Source: Micromonospora sp. NBC_01796 (GTDB lineage: Bacteria > Actinomycetota > Actinomycetes > Mycobacteriales > Micromonosporaceae). From it: a DNA stretch of 64,000 bases. Of the stretch, positions 34,508-43,560 are shown one piece after another (positions within the stretch are counted from its first letter, which is position 1; every line of letters starts with the position of its first letter). Position numbers and translations under genes: made by a program. The notes beneath the pieces are model-generated. The model was not told the DNA's origin and searched no databases. It saw nothing but the letters and a program-made list of their open reading frames with translations. The stretch is from assembly GCF_035917455.1 (NCBI RefSeq), contig NZ_CP109078.1:310001-374000 (forward strand), written 5' to 3'.

Positions 34508-35176
34508 TCAGGCGAGCAGGGCGCGGAGCGCGTCGGCGTCGAGGGGTACGCCCGACACCTGCCAGAAGTCGGTGCTCCCGCCGGCGTACGTTCCGCCGTA
34601 CGCCTTGCTGCCGGGCTCGAAGCGGCGGCCCTCGGCGAGCGGGCCGGCGTCGACGGTGTCATAACCGATCGCGTCGAAGAACGCGGTCACGGTCGCCTTC
34701 GCCGCCGGGTCGTCACCGGCGATGGCCAGCGCGCTGCGGTCGGCGGCGCCCACCGGACGGGCCAGCTCCCGCAGGTGGGTGTAGTAGATGTTGTTGAACC
34801 CCTTCACCACCTTGGCCGCCGGCAGGTGCTGTTGCAGCAGCTCGCTGCTGGTGGTCGAGCCGTTGTCGAGCTCCGGGAACTTCCCGTCGCGGTCCGCGTA
34901 GTAGTTGTTCGTGTCGATCACTACCTTGCCCGCCAGCGGTTCGACCGGCACGTTGCGGTACGCCTTCAGCGGGATGGTGACGACCACCAGGTCCCCGGCC
35001 TCGGCCGCCTCGGCCGGCGTCGCGGCACGGGCCGCCGGCCCGAGTTCGTCGACGAGTTCCCGGAGCGTCTCCGGCCCGCGCGAGTTGCTCAGCACCACGT
35101 CGTAGCCGGCGTCGATCGCCAGCCGGGCGACCGTGCCGCCGATCAGTCCGCTGCCGATAAGTCCAACAGTTGTCAT
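34508..35176 (-). CDS. NADPH-dependent F420 reductase-like protein
   Basis: A 222-residue Rossmann protein: the dinucleotide loop is VGLIGSGLIGGTVARLA and the following region DVVLSNSRGPE selects NADP. KVVIDTNNYYADRDG and VKGFNNIYYTHLRELA match the F420:NADP oxidoreductase-like family. It may reduce F420 or another small substrate. It is divergent from the pyrimidine-type ABC operon across a 267-bp region that carries two dyads. Confidence 0.88.
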   Translation of the reverse strand: MTTVGLIGSGLIGGTVARLAIDAGYDVVLSNSRGPETLRELVDELGPAARAATPAEAAEAGDLVVVTIPLKAYRNVPVEPLAGKVVIDTNNYYADRDGKFPELDNGSTTSSELLQQHLPAAKVVKGFNNIYYTHLRELARPVGAADRSALAIAGDDPAAKATVTAFFDAIGYDTVDAGPLAEGRRFEPGSKAYGGTYAGGSTDFWQVSGVPLDADALRALLA

Positions 35177-35272
35177 GTCTTGGGCCAACCCCGGCCCCGG
35201 CGGCGGCATTCCCCGAAGCCCGTGTCCCGTCCGCCACTCCCGGTGCCGGAGCCGACACACCCGTCACCATCG

Positions 35273-35298
35273 ATAACAATCGCATCGATGATCGTTAT
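35273..35298. promoter_or_regulatory. Dyad ATAACAATC-N8-GATCGTTAT
   Basis: A 9-bp inverted repeat with one mismatch, in an AT-richer pocket 97 bp upstream of the reductase start. Its form suits a TetR- or MarR-type repressor of the reductase. The regulator is unknown. Confidence 0.5.
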
Positions 35299-35299
35299 G

Positions 35300-35313
35300 G
35301 GAAAGGCCTTGCC
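35300..35313 (+). promoter_or_regulatory. LacI-type operator-like site GGAAAGGCCTTGCC
   Basis: Near-palindrome resembling the perfect site at 39617-39630. A further AAGCGCTT core lies at 35346-35353. Both are upstream of the ABC operon starting at 35444. Confidence 0.4.
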
Positions 35314-35443
35314 CAAACCAGGACAAGCCTTCTACTGTCCCGAGAAAGCGCTTGCCCGCCCCGAGCGCCAGCACCGCCCGTACACCCCCACACCGCCCTC
35401 GCAGCAGCCCGACGGGACACCCGACCACCGAGGAGGAGTGCCC

Positions 35444-36412
35444 GTGTCCGACCGCACCGTGGACGACGGCATCGATGTGGCCGCCCCGGTCCGACCGACC
35501 GGCGACACCGCCGAGGCCGGCACCGATCCGGCCCCGGCGGCCGACCGACCGGCCGGATCCGCCGCCCGTACCGGCGCGTTGTCACCGCCGGAACACCGTC
35601 CCCGCGCCCGCCGCAGCGTCGGCAGCCGGGTCGGTCGGCTGGCCGACGCGCTCTGGCGCCCGGCCCTGCTGCTGGCCGCCCTGTTCGCCGTCTGGTGGTT
35701 CGTCGCCGCCCGCGAGTACGTGGCGAACTACCTGGTCCCGACGCCGGGTCAGGTCTGGACCACGATGGTCGACCAGTGGTCGTTCCTGCTCCGCAACACC
35801 TACGTCACGCTCTACGAGACGGTCATCGGGTTCGTCCTGGCCGCCCTGCTCGGGCTCGGCACCGCGATCCTGATCGCCTACTCCCCCACCATGGAGAAGG
35901 CGCTCTACCCGATCGTGCTCTTCGCCCAGGTCATCCCCAAGATCGCGATCGCCCCGCTGCTGGTGGTCTGGTTCGGGGTCGGCTTCACCCCGAAGATCGT
36001 GCTGGCCGTACTGATCGCGTTCTTCCCGGTGGTGATCTCCGGCGTGGCCGGTCTGCGGTCGACCGACCCGGAGCTGATCGACCTCGCCGCCACCATGGGC
36101 GCCGGACCGTGGAAGACGTTCCGCCGGATCCGGTTCCCGAACGCCCTGCCGCACCTGATGTCCGGTCTCAAGGTGGCGGTGACGCTGGCCGTGGTCGGCG
36201 CCGTGGTCGGTGAGTTCGTCGGCGCCGACGAGGGCCTCGGGTACGTGCTGCTGCTGGCCAACGGGAACCTCGACTCGGCCCTGCTCTTCGCCGACCTGTT
36301 CCTGATGTCGCTGATCGGCATCGTGCTCTTCCTCGTCGTCGAGGTGGCCGAGGCACTGCTCATCCCCTGGCACGCCAGCCGCCGCTCCGCCGTACCGCTC
36401 ACCACGTCCTGA
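35444..36412 (+). CDS. ABC transporter permease, SsuC/ThiX type
   Basis: A 322-residue permease with a 65-residue disordered N-terminus and about six membrane helices. The ATPase-contacting EAA loop reads ELIDLAATMGAGPWKTFRRI. GTG start with AGGAGGAG upstream. It is the first gene of an operon followed by a binding protein (62 bp later), an ATPase and an NCS1-type permease. The family imports sulfonates, nitrate or pyrimidine thiamine precursors. Confidence 0.92.
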   Translation: MSDRTVDDGIDVAAPVRPTGDTAEAGTDPAPAADRPAGSAARTGALSPPEHRPRARRSVGSRVGRLADALWRPALLLAALFAVWWFVAAREYVANYLVPTPGQVWTTMVDQWSFLLRNTYVTLYETVIGFVLAALLGLGTAILIAYSPTMEKALYPIVLFAQVIPKIAIAPLLVVWFGVGFTPKIVLAVLIAFFPVVISGVAGLRSTDPELIDLAATMGAGPWKTFRRIRFPNALPHLMSGLKVAVTLAVVGAVVGEFVGADEGLGYVLLLANGNLDSALLFADLFLMSLIGIVLFLVVEVAEALLIPWHASRRSAVPLTTS

Positions 36413-36474
36413 TCCCGGCCCACGGACACCACCCATCACCGCACCGTCCCGCGACCCACAGGAGGCGCACCACC

Positions 36475-37479
36475 ATGAGACGTCTCGCGTTCACCGCCGC
36501 CGCGTTCCTGCTGCTCGGATCGGTAGCCGCCTGCGGCGGTGCCGACGACGACCAGCCCACCACCGCCGACGGCCGAAAGCAGGTCACGCTCACCCTGAAC
36601 TGGGTCCCGTACGGCGAGCACGCGCCGTTCTACTACGGGCTGAAGAACGGCTTCTACGAGGCCGAGGGGATCGAGCTGGAAATCAAGCCCGGCGGCGGGT
36701 CGGGCAAGACCATCCAGGCGGTGGCCCAGCAGCAGACCGACTTCGGCTGGGCCGACACCCCGCCGATGCTCAAGGCGATCGCCACCGGCATGAAGGTGAA
36801 GAGCGTCGGGGTGTTCCTCCAGAAGGGACCGACCTCGATCGAGTTCCTCGCCGACAAGGGGATCAGCAAGCCGGCCGACCTCAAGGGCAAGACCGTCGGC
36901 GGCACGCCCGGCGACGCCATCTACGCCACCTTCCCAGCCTGGCTCAAGGCGAACGGGCTGGCCGAGAACGACGTCAAGGTGGTCAACCTGGACGCCGCCG
37001 GCAAGGTCGCGGCGCTGGCCGAGGGTCGGGTCGACGCGATCCAGGGCTTCTTCCACGACCAGGCCCCGACGATCGAGGCGAAGACCGGCAAGAAGGTCGA
37101 CTACCTGCTCTATGCCGACTGGGGCATGAACATGCTCGGCACCGGTGTGGTGGTCAACGAGGCCACCCTGAGCAAGGACCCGGAGCTGGTCAGGGCGTTC
37201 GTCCGGGCCACCCAGAAGTCCTGGGCCGAGTCGGCGAAGGACATCCCGGCGGCCACCGACGCGATGGTGGAGCTGGCGGAGAACGAGCCGGCCAAGGACG
37301 TACTGGTCAAGCAGCTCACGCTGGCCGTACCACTGCTGGAGCTGACCGGGGGTGCGCCCGGGGTGAACCCGCCGGCGAAGTGGACCGAGACGATCGACCT
37401 GATGACCCGGTACGCCGAGCTCAAGGACGCCGGTGGGCCGGAGAAGTACTGGGACAGCAGCTACACCAGCCAGGGATGA
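36475..37479 (+). CDS. ABC substrate-binding lipoprotein, NMT1/THI5-like
   Basis: A 334-residue lipoprotein (lipobox SVAACGG) of the NMT1/THI5-like family: VTLTLNWVPYGEHAPFYYG, then GIELEIKPGGGSGKTIQAV. This family binds formylaminopyrimidine/HMP-like thiamine precursors or related pyrimidines. It has AGGAGGCG before its ATG. The neighbouring NCS1 permease strengthens the pyrimidine idea. No TPP riboswitch is visible upstream. Confidence 0.9.
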   Translation: MRRLAFTAAAFLLLGSVAACGGADDDQPTTADGRKQVTLTLNWVPYGEHAPFYYGLKNGFYEAEGIELEIKPGGGSGKTIQAVAQQQTDFGWADTPPMLKAIATGMKVKSVGVFLQKGPTSIEFLADKGISKPADLKGKTVGGTPGDAIYATFPAWLKANGLAENDVKVVNLDAAGKVAALAEGRVDAIQGFFHDQAPTIEAKTGKKVDYLLYADWGMNMLGTGVVVNEATLSKDPELVRAFVRATQKSWAESAKDIPAATDAMVELAENEPAKDVLVKQLTLAVPLLELTGGAPGVNPPAKWTETIDLMTRYAELKDAGGPEKYWDSSYTSQG

Positions 37480-37486
37480 GCCGAGG

Positions 37487-38284
37487 ATGACCAGCGCCCC
37501 GAGCACCACCGCCACCGGCACCGCAGTCGAGCTGACCGGGCTGACCGTACGGTTCCGGTCCAAGCGGTCGCAGACCACGGCGGTCGAGGACGTGACCCTG
37601 CGGGCGGAGCCCGGTGAGTTCGTCACCATCGTCGGCCCCTCCGGCTGCGGCAAGTCGACCCTGCTCAAGATCGTGGCCGGGTTGGTCCGGCCGACCAGCG
37701 GGTCGGTCTCGCTGCTCGGGCGGCCGGTCACCAAGCCGCAGCGGGACATCGGGTTCGTGTTCCAGCGCGCGGCCCTGCTGGAGTGGCGCGGCGCCCGCCG
37801 CAACATCCTCCTCCAGGCGGAGATGCGCGGGCTGGACCGCAGGCAGGCCGCCCGCCGGGCCGACGAGCTGATCGAGCTGACCGGGCTCACCGGGTTCGAG
37901 GACGCCCTGCCGCACGAACTCTCCGGCGGCATGCAGCAACGGGTGGCGCTCTGCCGGGCGTTGCTGCACCAGCCCAGGGTGCTGTTGATGGACGAGCCGT
38001 TCGGTGCGCTCGACGCTCTGACCCGCGAGCAGCTCAACACCGAGCTGAACCGGATCTGGCGGGAGACCGGCACCACGATCCTGCTGGTCACCCACTCCAT
38101 CGCCGAGGCGGTCTTCCTCGGCACCCGGGTCGAGGTGATGAGTCCCAGACCCGGCCGGATCGTCCGTACGCTCCCGGTCGACCTGCCGGTGGAACGCAAC
38201 TACGCGGCGGTGATGTCCGACCCTCGGTTCGACCGGCTGTCGACCGAGATCCGGGAACTGCTGGGGGCGGGAGCCAACCACTGA
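37487..38284 (+). CDS. ABC transporter ATP-binding protein
   Basis: A 265-residue ATPase with Walker A GPSGCGKSTLLK, Q-loop FVFQRAALLEW, signature LSGGMQQRVALC, Walker B VLLMDEPFGALD and switch His in THSIAEAVFLG. It belongs to the SsuB/TauB/ThiZ group. It follows the binding-protein gene after 7 bp and overlaps the next gene. Confidence 0.95.
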   Translation: MTSAPSTTATGTAVELTGLTVRFRSKRSQTTAVEDVTLRAEPGEFVTIVGPSGCGKSTLLKIVAGLVRPTSGSVSLLGRPVTKPQRDIGFVFQRAALLEWRGARRNILLQAEMRGLDRRQAARRADELIELTGLTGFEDALPHELSGGMQQRVALCRALLHQPRVLLMDEPFGALDALTREQLNTELNRIWRETGTTILLVTHSIAEAVFLGTRVEVMSPRPGRIVRTLPVDLPVERNYAAVMSDPRFDRLSTEIRELLGAGANH

Positions 38285-39486
38285 TCGCGCCGCTGGGCGG
38301 GCAGTCCGCCCAACTCGACCCGCCCCGGCGGTGGACCGCCGCCGCCGGGGCCTGGCTGGGGCTGGGTGCCGCCCCGGCCGCCCTCATCCTGGGCGCGGGC
38401 ATGGCCGACCGGCATCACGGGGCGGTGCCCGTACTGGCGTTCGTGGGTGGGGCGGCGCTGATGGCGTTGCTGCTGTTCGGGCAGGGCGCCCTCGGGGTCC
38501 GGCCGCCCTACGGGGAGGGCGGGACGCTGACCGAGGTGGCGCCGCGTTACCTGCCGCCGGCCGGGCGGACCGTACTGAGCGTGGTGCTCGGGGTCGCCAT
38601 GATCGGCTGGTTCGGCTTCAACGTCGGGTTGGGCGGGGCGTCGCTGTCCACGGTGCTCCGGCTGCCCGGACCGGTCGGCGCGCTGCTGCTGGCGGGGGCG
38701 GTGATGGCGGTGTCGTACGCCTCGCCCCGGCTGGGCAACCGGATCGCGGTGGCCACCACGCTGGCCGCCCTCGGCCTGGTCGCGGTCTGCGTGGCCCAAC
38801 TGCGCCCGGCGTCCGCGCCGGTCACCCTGGCAGCCGGCGGCTGGTCCACCGCCGCCGACGTCGCCGCCATGACCGGGTACGTCTCCGTGTTCGCGCTGCG
38901 TGCCCCGGACTTCAGCCGGGGGCTCGCCAGCCGGCGTGACCTGGGCTGGTGCGTGCTGCTGCTGGTGGCACCGGCGGTGGCGGTCGGGGTGGCCGGGGCG
39001 GGGGTGTGGCTGCGCACCGGCTCGACCGACGTGGTGGCGGTGCTGGCCGGCACCTCCGGCGTCGCCGCGTACGGCAATCTTTTTGTCACCGCCGCCGTCT
39101 TCGCACCGGCTCTGACCACGACGTACTCCGGTGCCCTGGCGTTGCGTGGCGGTTGGCCGGCGCTGTCGTCGACGGCCGGGATGCTCATCGTCGCGGTGCC
39201 CGGCGCGGCGCTCGCCGCCGCCCGGTTCGACCGGCTGCTGCTGCCCTGGCTGGCGGTGCTCGCCGCGACCCTGCCGCCGCTGATCGTGCCGATGGCCACC
39301 GAGGCGTGGCGGCGCCGACGGGGGCGTCCGCCGAGGACGGTGCCGGTCTGGACCTGGCTGCCGGCGGGCCTGGTCGCGACCGGGCTGACCGCCGCCGGGC
39401 TGACGATCGCGGCGGTCACCGGGTTGGCGATCGCGGCCCTGGCCACCGCCGTGCACGTGGGTGCCGGCCGACCCCGAAGGCCATGA
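38281..39486 (+). CDS. NCS1-type cytosine/HMP permease (CytX-like), possible CTG start
   Basis: A protein of about 401 residues with around twelve membrane helices, resembling cytosine/hydroxymethylpyrimidine permeases (GWFGFNVGLGGASLS, SVFALRAPDFSRGL). The first membrane helix begins before any in-frame ATG or GTG: the nearest ATG, 38401, would cut helix 1. An in-frame CTG at 38281 overlaps the ATPase stop (CTGA) and has GGGGGCGGGAG about 8 bp upstream. It probably imports the same pyrimidine as the ABC system. A start by CTG is inference. Confidence 0.75.
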   Translation: MIAPLGGQSAQLDPPRRWTAAAGAWLGLGAAPAALILGAGMADRHHGAVPVLAFVGGAALMALLLFGQGALGVRPPYGEGGTLTEVAPRYLPPAGRTVLSVVLGVAMIGWFGFNVGLGGASLSTVLRLPGPVGALLLAGAVMAVSYASPRLGNRIAVATTLAALGLVAVCVAQLRPASAPVTLAAGGWSTAADVAAMTGYVSVFALRAPDFSRGLASRRDLGWCVLLLVAPAVAVGVAGAGVWLRTGSTDVVAVLAGTSGVAAYGNLFVTAAVFAPALTTTYSGALALRGGWPALSSTAGMLIVAVPGAALAAARFDRLLLPWLAVLAATLPPLIVPMATEAWRRRRGRPPRTVPVWTWLPAGLVATGLTAAGLTIAAVTGLAIAALATAVHVGAGRPRRP

Positions 39487-39504
39487 TCGATTACCGCAAT
39501 GCCA

Positions 39505-39516
39505 GAAAGGGCTTTC
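39505..39516 (+). promoter_or_regulatory. LacI-type site GAAAGGGCTTTC
   Basis: A 5-bp-arm palindrome upstream of the ThuA fusion gene, about 110 bp from the stronger site at 39617-39630. Confidence 0.4.
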
Positions 39517-39616
39517 CCGTTTCTTTGCCGGTACGCGAAAACGTCCGGACCCAACGCCCGACCTTCACACATTGACCATTTCGGATTGGTTACGTACGCT
39601 TGATCCGTCGGCGGCA

Positions 39617-39630
39617 GGAAAGCGCTTTCC
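39617..39630 (+). promoter_or_regulatory. LacI-type operator GGAAAGCGCTTTCC
   Basis: A perfect 14-bp palindrome with the central CG typical of LacI-family operators, 32 bp upstream of the ThuA fusion ATG at 39663, where it would overlap the promoter. Confidence 0.75.
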
Positions 39631-39662
39631 ATTTATCCGTCCCTATTACCGGGAGCGCCTGC

Positions 39663-42600
39663 ATGAGACGCTTACGATCCATCCCGATCGCCCTGCTCGC
39701 GATCACGGCCCTCGTCCTGACCATTGCCCCGGCTCCCGCATCGGCAGCGGCCCGGTTCCGGGTACTGGTCTTCTCGAAGACCACGAACTTCTACCACGAC
39801 TCGATCCCGGCCGGTGTCGCCGCGATCCAGCAACTCGGTCTCACCCACGACTTCGAGGTCGAGGCGACCACCGACGCGGCCGCGTTCACCGACGCCAACC
39901 TGGCCCGGTTCGACGCCCTGGTGTTCAACAACACCAACTCCACCCCGGAGGCCGGTAACCTGCTCAACGCCGCCCAGCGGACCGCCTTCCAGAACTTCGT
40001 CCGGCAGGGCGGCGGCTGGGTCGGGCTGCACGCGGCGACCGCGAGCGAGCGCGACTGGACCTGGTACGAGGGCCTGGTCGGCACCATCTTCGACTACCAC
40101 CCGGACTTCGGCTCCACCGGTGGCGTCTTCCCCGGTCGGATCAAGGTGCTGGACAAGGCGCACCCCTCCACCTCGTCCCTACCGGAACTCTGGGAACGCA
40201 GCGAGGAATGGTACAACTGGCGAACCAACCCGACCGGCAAGGTGCACACCCTCGCCCAGATCAAGGTCCGCGACGGGATCAACGGGTTGGACGAAGGCGT
40301 CGACCACGCCTATTCCTGGTGCCAGAACTATGACGGCGGTCGATCCTGGTACACCGCCGGCGGGCACGCCTCGTCGTCGTTCAGCGAGCCGAACTTCCTC
40401 AATCACCTGCGCGGCGGCATCGAATGGGCGGCCGGCGCGGTGCCCGGCGACTGCGGCGCCACCAAGGCCAGCAACTTCCAGCGGGTGCCCCTGGTCAGCG
40501 CCGATCTGGCCGACCCGTTCGAACTGGCCGTGGCGGCGGACCGGCGGGTGTTCTACATCCAGCGCACCGGCGCGGTGAAGGTGATCAACCAGAGCACGCT
40601 CGGCGTCACCACCCTGGTCGACTTCGCCTACACCCCGGCCCAGACCAGCCAGTCCGACGGGTTGATCGGGATGACCCTGGACAACAACTTCGCCACCAAC
40701 AACTGGATCTACCTGCTCTGGTCGGACAAGACGCTCAACCAGCTGAACCTGTCCCGGTTCACGGTCACCGGCAACTCGATCGCCCTGACCAGCGAGAAAC
40801 GGCTGCTCGTCATCCCCACCTACCGGGGTGAGGGGCGGGCGAACTCGCACATGGGAGGCTCGCTGACCATGGACCGCCAGGGCAACCTGTACGCGGCCAC
40901 CGGCGACAACACCGACCCGTTCGACTCCAGCGGCTTCACCCCGATCGACGAGCGCAGCGGGCGCCGGGCCTGGGACGCGCAGGCCACCGCCGGCAACACC
41001 AACGACCTGCGGGGCAAGATCCTGCGGATCAAGCCGCAGGCCGACGGTACGTACACGGTGCCGACCGGCAACCTGTTCGCGCCCGGCACCGCCCGTACCC
41101 GATCCGAGATCTACGCGATGGGCATGCGCAACCCGTTCCGGATCACCGTCGACCCGATCACGAACGCGGTGCTGGTCGCCGACTACGGTCCGGACGCGAC
41201 CGCCGCGAACCCGAACCGGGGGCCGGAGGGCACGGTCGAGTTCAACCGGATCACCTCCGCCGGCAACTACGGCTGGCCGTACTGCGTCGGCAACAACATC
41301 CCGTTCAACGACTACAACTTCGCCACCTCGACCTCGGGGGCGAAGTTCAACTGCTCCGCGCTGGTGAACAACTCGCCGAACAACACCGGCCTGACCAACC
41401 TGCCGGCCGCCCGCTCCGCGCTGGTCTGGTACGCGTACTCGGCGTCGGCGCAGTTCCCGGAGGTCGGCACCGGTGGCGGTGGACCGATGGGCGGCCCGTC
41501 GTACGACTTCGACCCGGCCAACACCCGCACCACCAAGTTCCCGCAGTACTACGAGGGCAAGTGGATCGTCTACGAGCTGACCCGCAAGTGGTTCAAGACG
41601 CTCTCCACGCACACCACCGCACAGACCTTCAGCAACTCCCGGTTCGGTCCGACCGCCGTCGGCGACCTCCAGTCGATCAACGGCGTACTCGGTGACTTCT
41701 CCTGGATCCAGCCCTTCGACGCCGAGTTCGGCCCCGACGGTTCGCTCTACGTGATCGACTTCGGGGCCGGCACCGGCAGCGGCCGGGGCGGCACCAACGA
41801 GGGCGCGGGCATCTACCGGATCGACTACGTGGCCAGCGGCCGACCGCCGGTGGCGAAGGCGAGCGTCAACCGGGACAGCGGGCCGGCCCCGCTGACCGTC
41901 AACTTCTCCAGCGCGGGTTCGGCGTCGGGCGACGGAAACCCGATCAGCTACGCCTGGGACTTCGACGGCAACGGCAGCACCGACTCCACCGCCGCCAACC
42001 CGACGTACACGTACACCAACCGGGGCAAGTTCACGGCCAGGCTGACGGTCACCGGCACAGCCGGTACGACCGCGGTGGCCACCACCGAGGTCACGGTCGG
42101 CAACACCCGGCCGGTGGTCACTCTGAGCGTGCCGAACGGCGGGTTCTTCGAGTTCGGGGACCGGGTGCCGTACACCGTGACGGTCACCGACCCGGAGGAG
42201 GGCACGATCGACTGCTCGAGGGTGATCGTGCAGACCCAGCTCGGGCACGACTCACACGCCCACCCGCTGGACAACTACACCGGTTGCTCCGGGGTGGCGG
42301 TCACCGACAGCAGCGCCGGTGACGGGCACGGTCCGGGCCAGAACCTGTTCACCCTGCTCACCGCCCAGTACACCGACGGCGGCGCGACCGGCGGGGTGCC
42401 GGCGCTGGTCGGCTCGACCCTGGTCGAGTTGCAGGTGAAGCCCAAGGAGGCCGAGCACTTCGACGGCTCCCACGCCGGCATCCAGGTGCTCGACCGGGCG
42501 ACCGCAAGGGCCGGCAAGCGCCTCGGCGACATCGACCACAACGAGTGGGTCAGCTACGATCCGGTGAACCTCCAGGGGATCAGCTCGGTGACCGTCGGGG

Positions 42601-43112
42601 CCAGCTCCGGCAGCACCGGCGGAAACATCGAGTTCCGGTCCGGTTCGCCGACCGGGCAACTGCTCGGCACGGCCACCATCCCCAGCACCGGTGGCTGGGA
42701 CAACGTCATCTCCCCCACCGTCAACCTGACCAACCCCGGCGGGACCATCAACCTCTACGCCGTCTTCGTCAACCCGGCCCAGGTCGGCGGCACGCCGGAC
42801 CTGATGTCCGTGGACTGGTTGCGGTTCAACGGGGCCGGCGTCAAACAGGAGAGCGGTACGACGGTGAGCGTCGCCGCCACCCCCACCTCGGGGACGGCGC
42901 CTCGGACGGTCGCGTTCACCGGTAACGCCGTTGTCGCCCCGGGTCGGACCATCACCGACTACGCCTGGGACTTCGGCAACAACGCCGCGGTGGTCCACAC
43001 CGCCAACGCCAGTCACACCTTCACCCGCAAGGGCAGCTACACCGCCCGGTTCACCGTGACCGACAGCAGCGGCGCCACCACGTCGGCGCAGGTCGTCATC
43101 ACCGTCACCTGA
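39663..43112 (+). CDS. Secreted ThuA / sugar dehydrogenase / PKD / CBM6-like fusion
   Basis: A 1,149-residue exported protein. After a signal peptide (LLAITALVLTIAPAPASA) come: a ThuA-like domain (about 28-245; RVLVFSKTTNFYHDSIP), a sorbosone/glucose dehydrogenase-type beta-propeller (about 270-700; AMGMRNPFRITVDP), a PKD domain (about 728-805), a linker domain with GFFEFGDRVPYTV, a CBM6-like module (about 929-1055) and a second PKD domain. It probably binds and oxidises or trims a polysaccharide-derived sugar outside the cell. GGGAGC site before ATG. A perfect LacI-type operator lies just upstream. Confidence 0.92.
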   Translation: MRRLRSIPIALLAITALVLTIAPAPASAAARFRVLVFSKTTNFYHDSIPAGVAAIQQLGLTHDFEVEATTDAAAFTDANLARFDALVFNNTNSTPEAGNLLNAAQRTAFQNFVRQGGGWVGLHAATASERDWTWYEGLVGTIFDYHPDFGSTGGVFPGRIKVLDKAHPSTSSLPELWERSEEWYNWRTNPTGKVHTLAQIKVRDGINGLDEGVDHAYSWCQNYDGGRSWYTAGGHASSSFSEPNFLNHLRGGIEWAAGAVPGDCGATKASNFQRVPLVSADLADPFELAVAADRRVFYIQRTGAVKVINQSTLGVTTLVDFAYTPAQTSQSDGLIGMTLDNNFATNNWIYLLWSDKTLNQLNLSRFTVTGNSIALTSEKRLLVIPTYRGEGRANSHMGGSLTMDRQGNLYAATGDNTDPFDSSGFTPIDERSGRRAWDAQATAGNTNDLRGKILRIKPQADGTYTVPTGNLFAPGTARTRSEIYAMGMRNPFRITVDPITNAVLVADYGPDATAANPNRGPEGTVEFNRITSAGNYGWPYCVGNNIPFNDYNFATSTSGAKFNCSALVNNSPNNTGLTNLPAARSALVWYAYSASAQFPEVGTGGGGPMGGPSYDFDPANTRTTKFPQYYEGKWIVYELTRKWFKTLSTHTTAQTFSNSRFGPTAVGDLQSINGVLGDFSWIQPFDAEFGPDGSLYVIDFGAGTGSGRGGTNEGAGIYRIDYVASGRPPVAKASVNRDSGPAPLTVNFSSAGSASGDGNPISYAWDFDGNGSTDSTAANPTYTYTNRGKFTARLTVTGTAGTTAVATTEVTVGNTRPVVTLSVPNGGFFEFGDRVPYTVTVTDPEEGTIDCSRVIVQTQLGHDSHAHPLDNYTGCSGVAVTDSSAGDGHGPGQNLFTLLTAQYTDGGATGGVPALVGSTLVELQVKPKEAEHFDGSHAGIQVLDRATARAGKRLGDIDHNEWVSYDPVNLQGISSVTVGASSGSTGGNIEFRSGSPTGQLLGTATIPSTGGWDNVISPTVNLTNPGGTINLYAVFVNPAQVGGTPDLMSVDWLRFNGAGVKQESGTTVSVAATPTSGTAPRTVAFTGNAVVAPGRTITDYAWDFGNNAAVVHTANASHTFTRKGSYTARFTVTDSSGATTSAQVVITVT

Positions 43113-43124
43113 CGCACTCCGGTC

Positions 43125-43170
43125 GTGACGCCGGATCGGAACGGGGCAACCCGTCGAGATCCGGCGTCAC
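43125..43170. terminator. Hairpin between the ThuA fusion and the PIN toxin
   Basis: GTGACGCCGGATC (43125-43137) and GATCCGGCGTCAC (43158-43170) are exact complements around a 20-nt loop, between convergent genes. Confidence 0.8.
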
Positions 43171-43185
43171 CACCGCTGACGGTGA

Positions 43186-43560
43186 TCAGATGGGGATGAC
43201 GGGGAGCTGATCGACGTCGTCCCCGTACGCCTTCGGTTCCGCCGTGAGGACGTAGGTGGTGTGTGCCATGGCGGCGGCCAGGTCGACGCGTCCGAGGATG
43301 CGGGTCCATTCGACGAGGACGCGCCACTCGTCGTCAGGGGTGGTGGTGACAACCGCACAGACATGTTGGCTGAGCAGCAGCAGTCGCGGTGTCTGGTCGT
43401 CATCGGCGAGGCGGCTGGCCTCGGCCAGGCACACGGCGGGGATGGCGAACCGTCCGCCTTCGTCGACCACCTCGGCGATCGTTTCGCCGACCGCGATCGA
43501 GGTACGGGCGTAGGCGAGGATGGCCGAGGTGTCCAACACCAGTCGGATTGCCCCGGTCAC
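43186..43560 (-). CDS. PIN-domain toxin
   Basis: A 124-residue PIN protein: the first acidic residue is in LVLDTSAILAYAR and another conserved acidic position in GRVDLAAAMAH. Such toxins cleave RNA when freed from antitoxin. The GTG start at 43560 overlaps the stop of the RHH gene by 4 bp (GTGA), the usual antitoxin-first order, which decides the start. Proteins of this kind in actinobacteria resemble VapC. Confidence 0.85.
   Translation of the reverse strand: MTGAIRLVLDTSAILAYARTSIAVGETIAEVVDEGGRFAIPAVCLAEASRLADDDQTPRLLLLSQHVCAVVTTTPDDEWRVLVEWTRILGRVDLAAAMAHTTYVLTAEPKAYGDDVDQLPVIPI

Noticed and set aside
35177-35443. Possible TPP riboswitch before the HMP-type ABC operon
   Set aside because: The CUGAGA and downstream conserved blocks are absent; instead the region has operator-like dyads.
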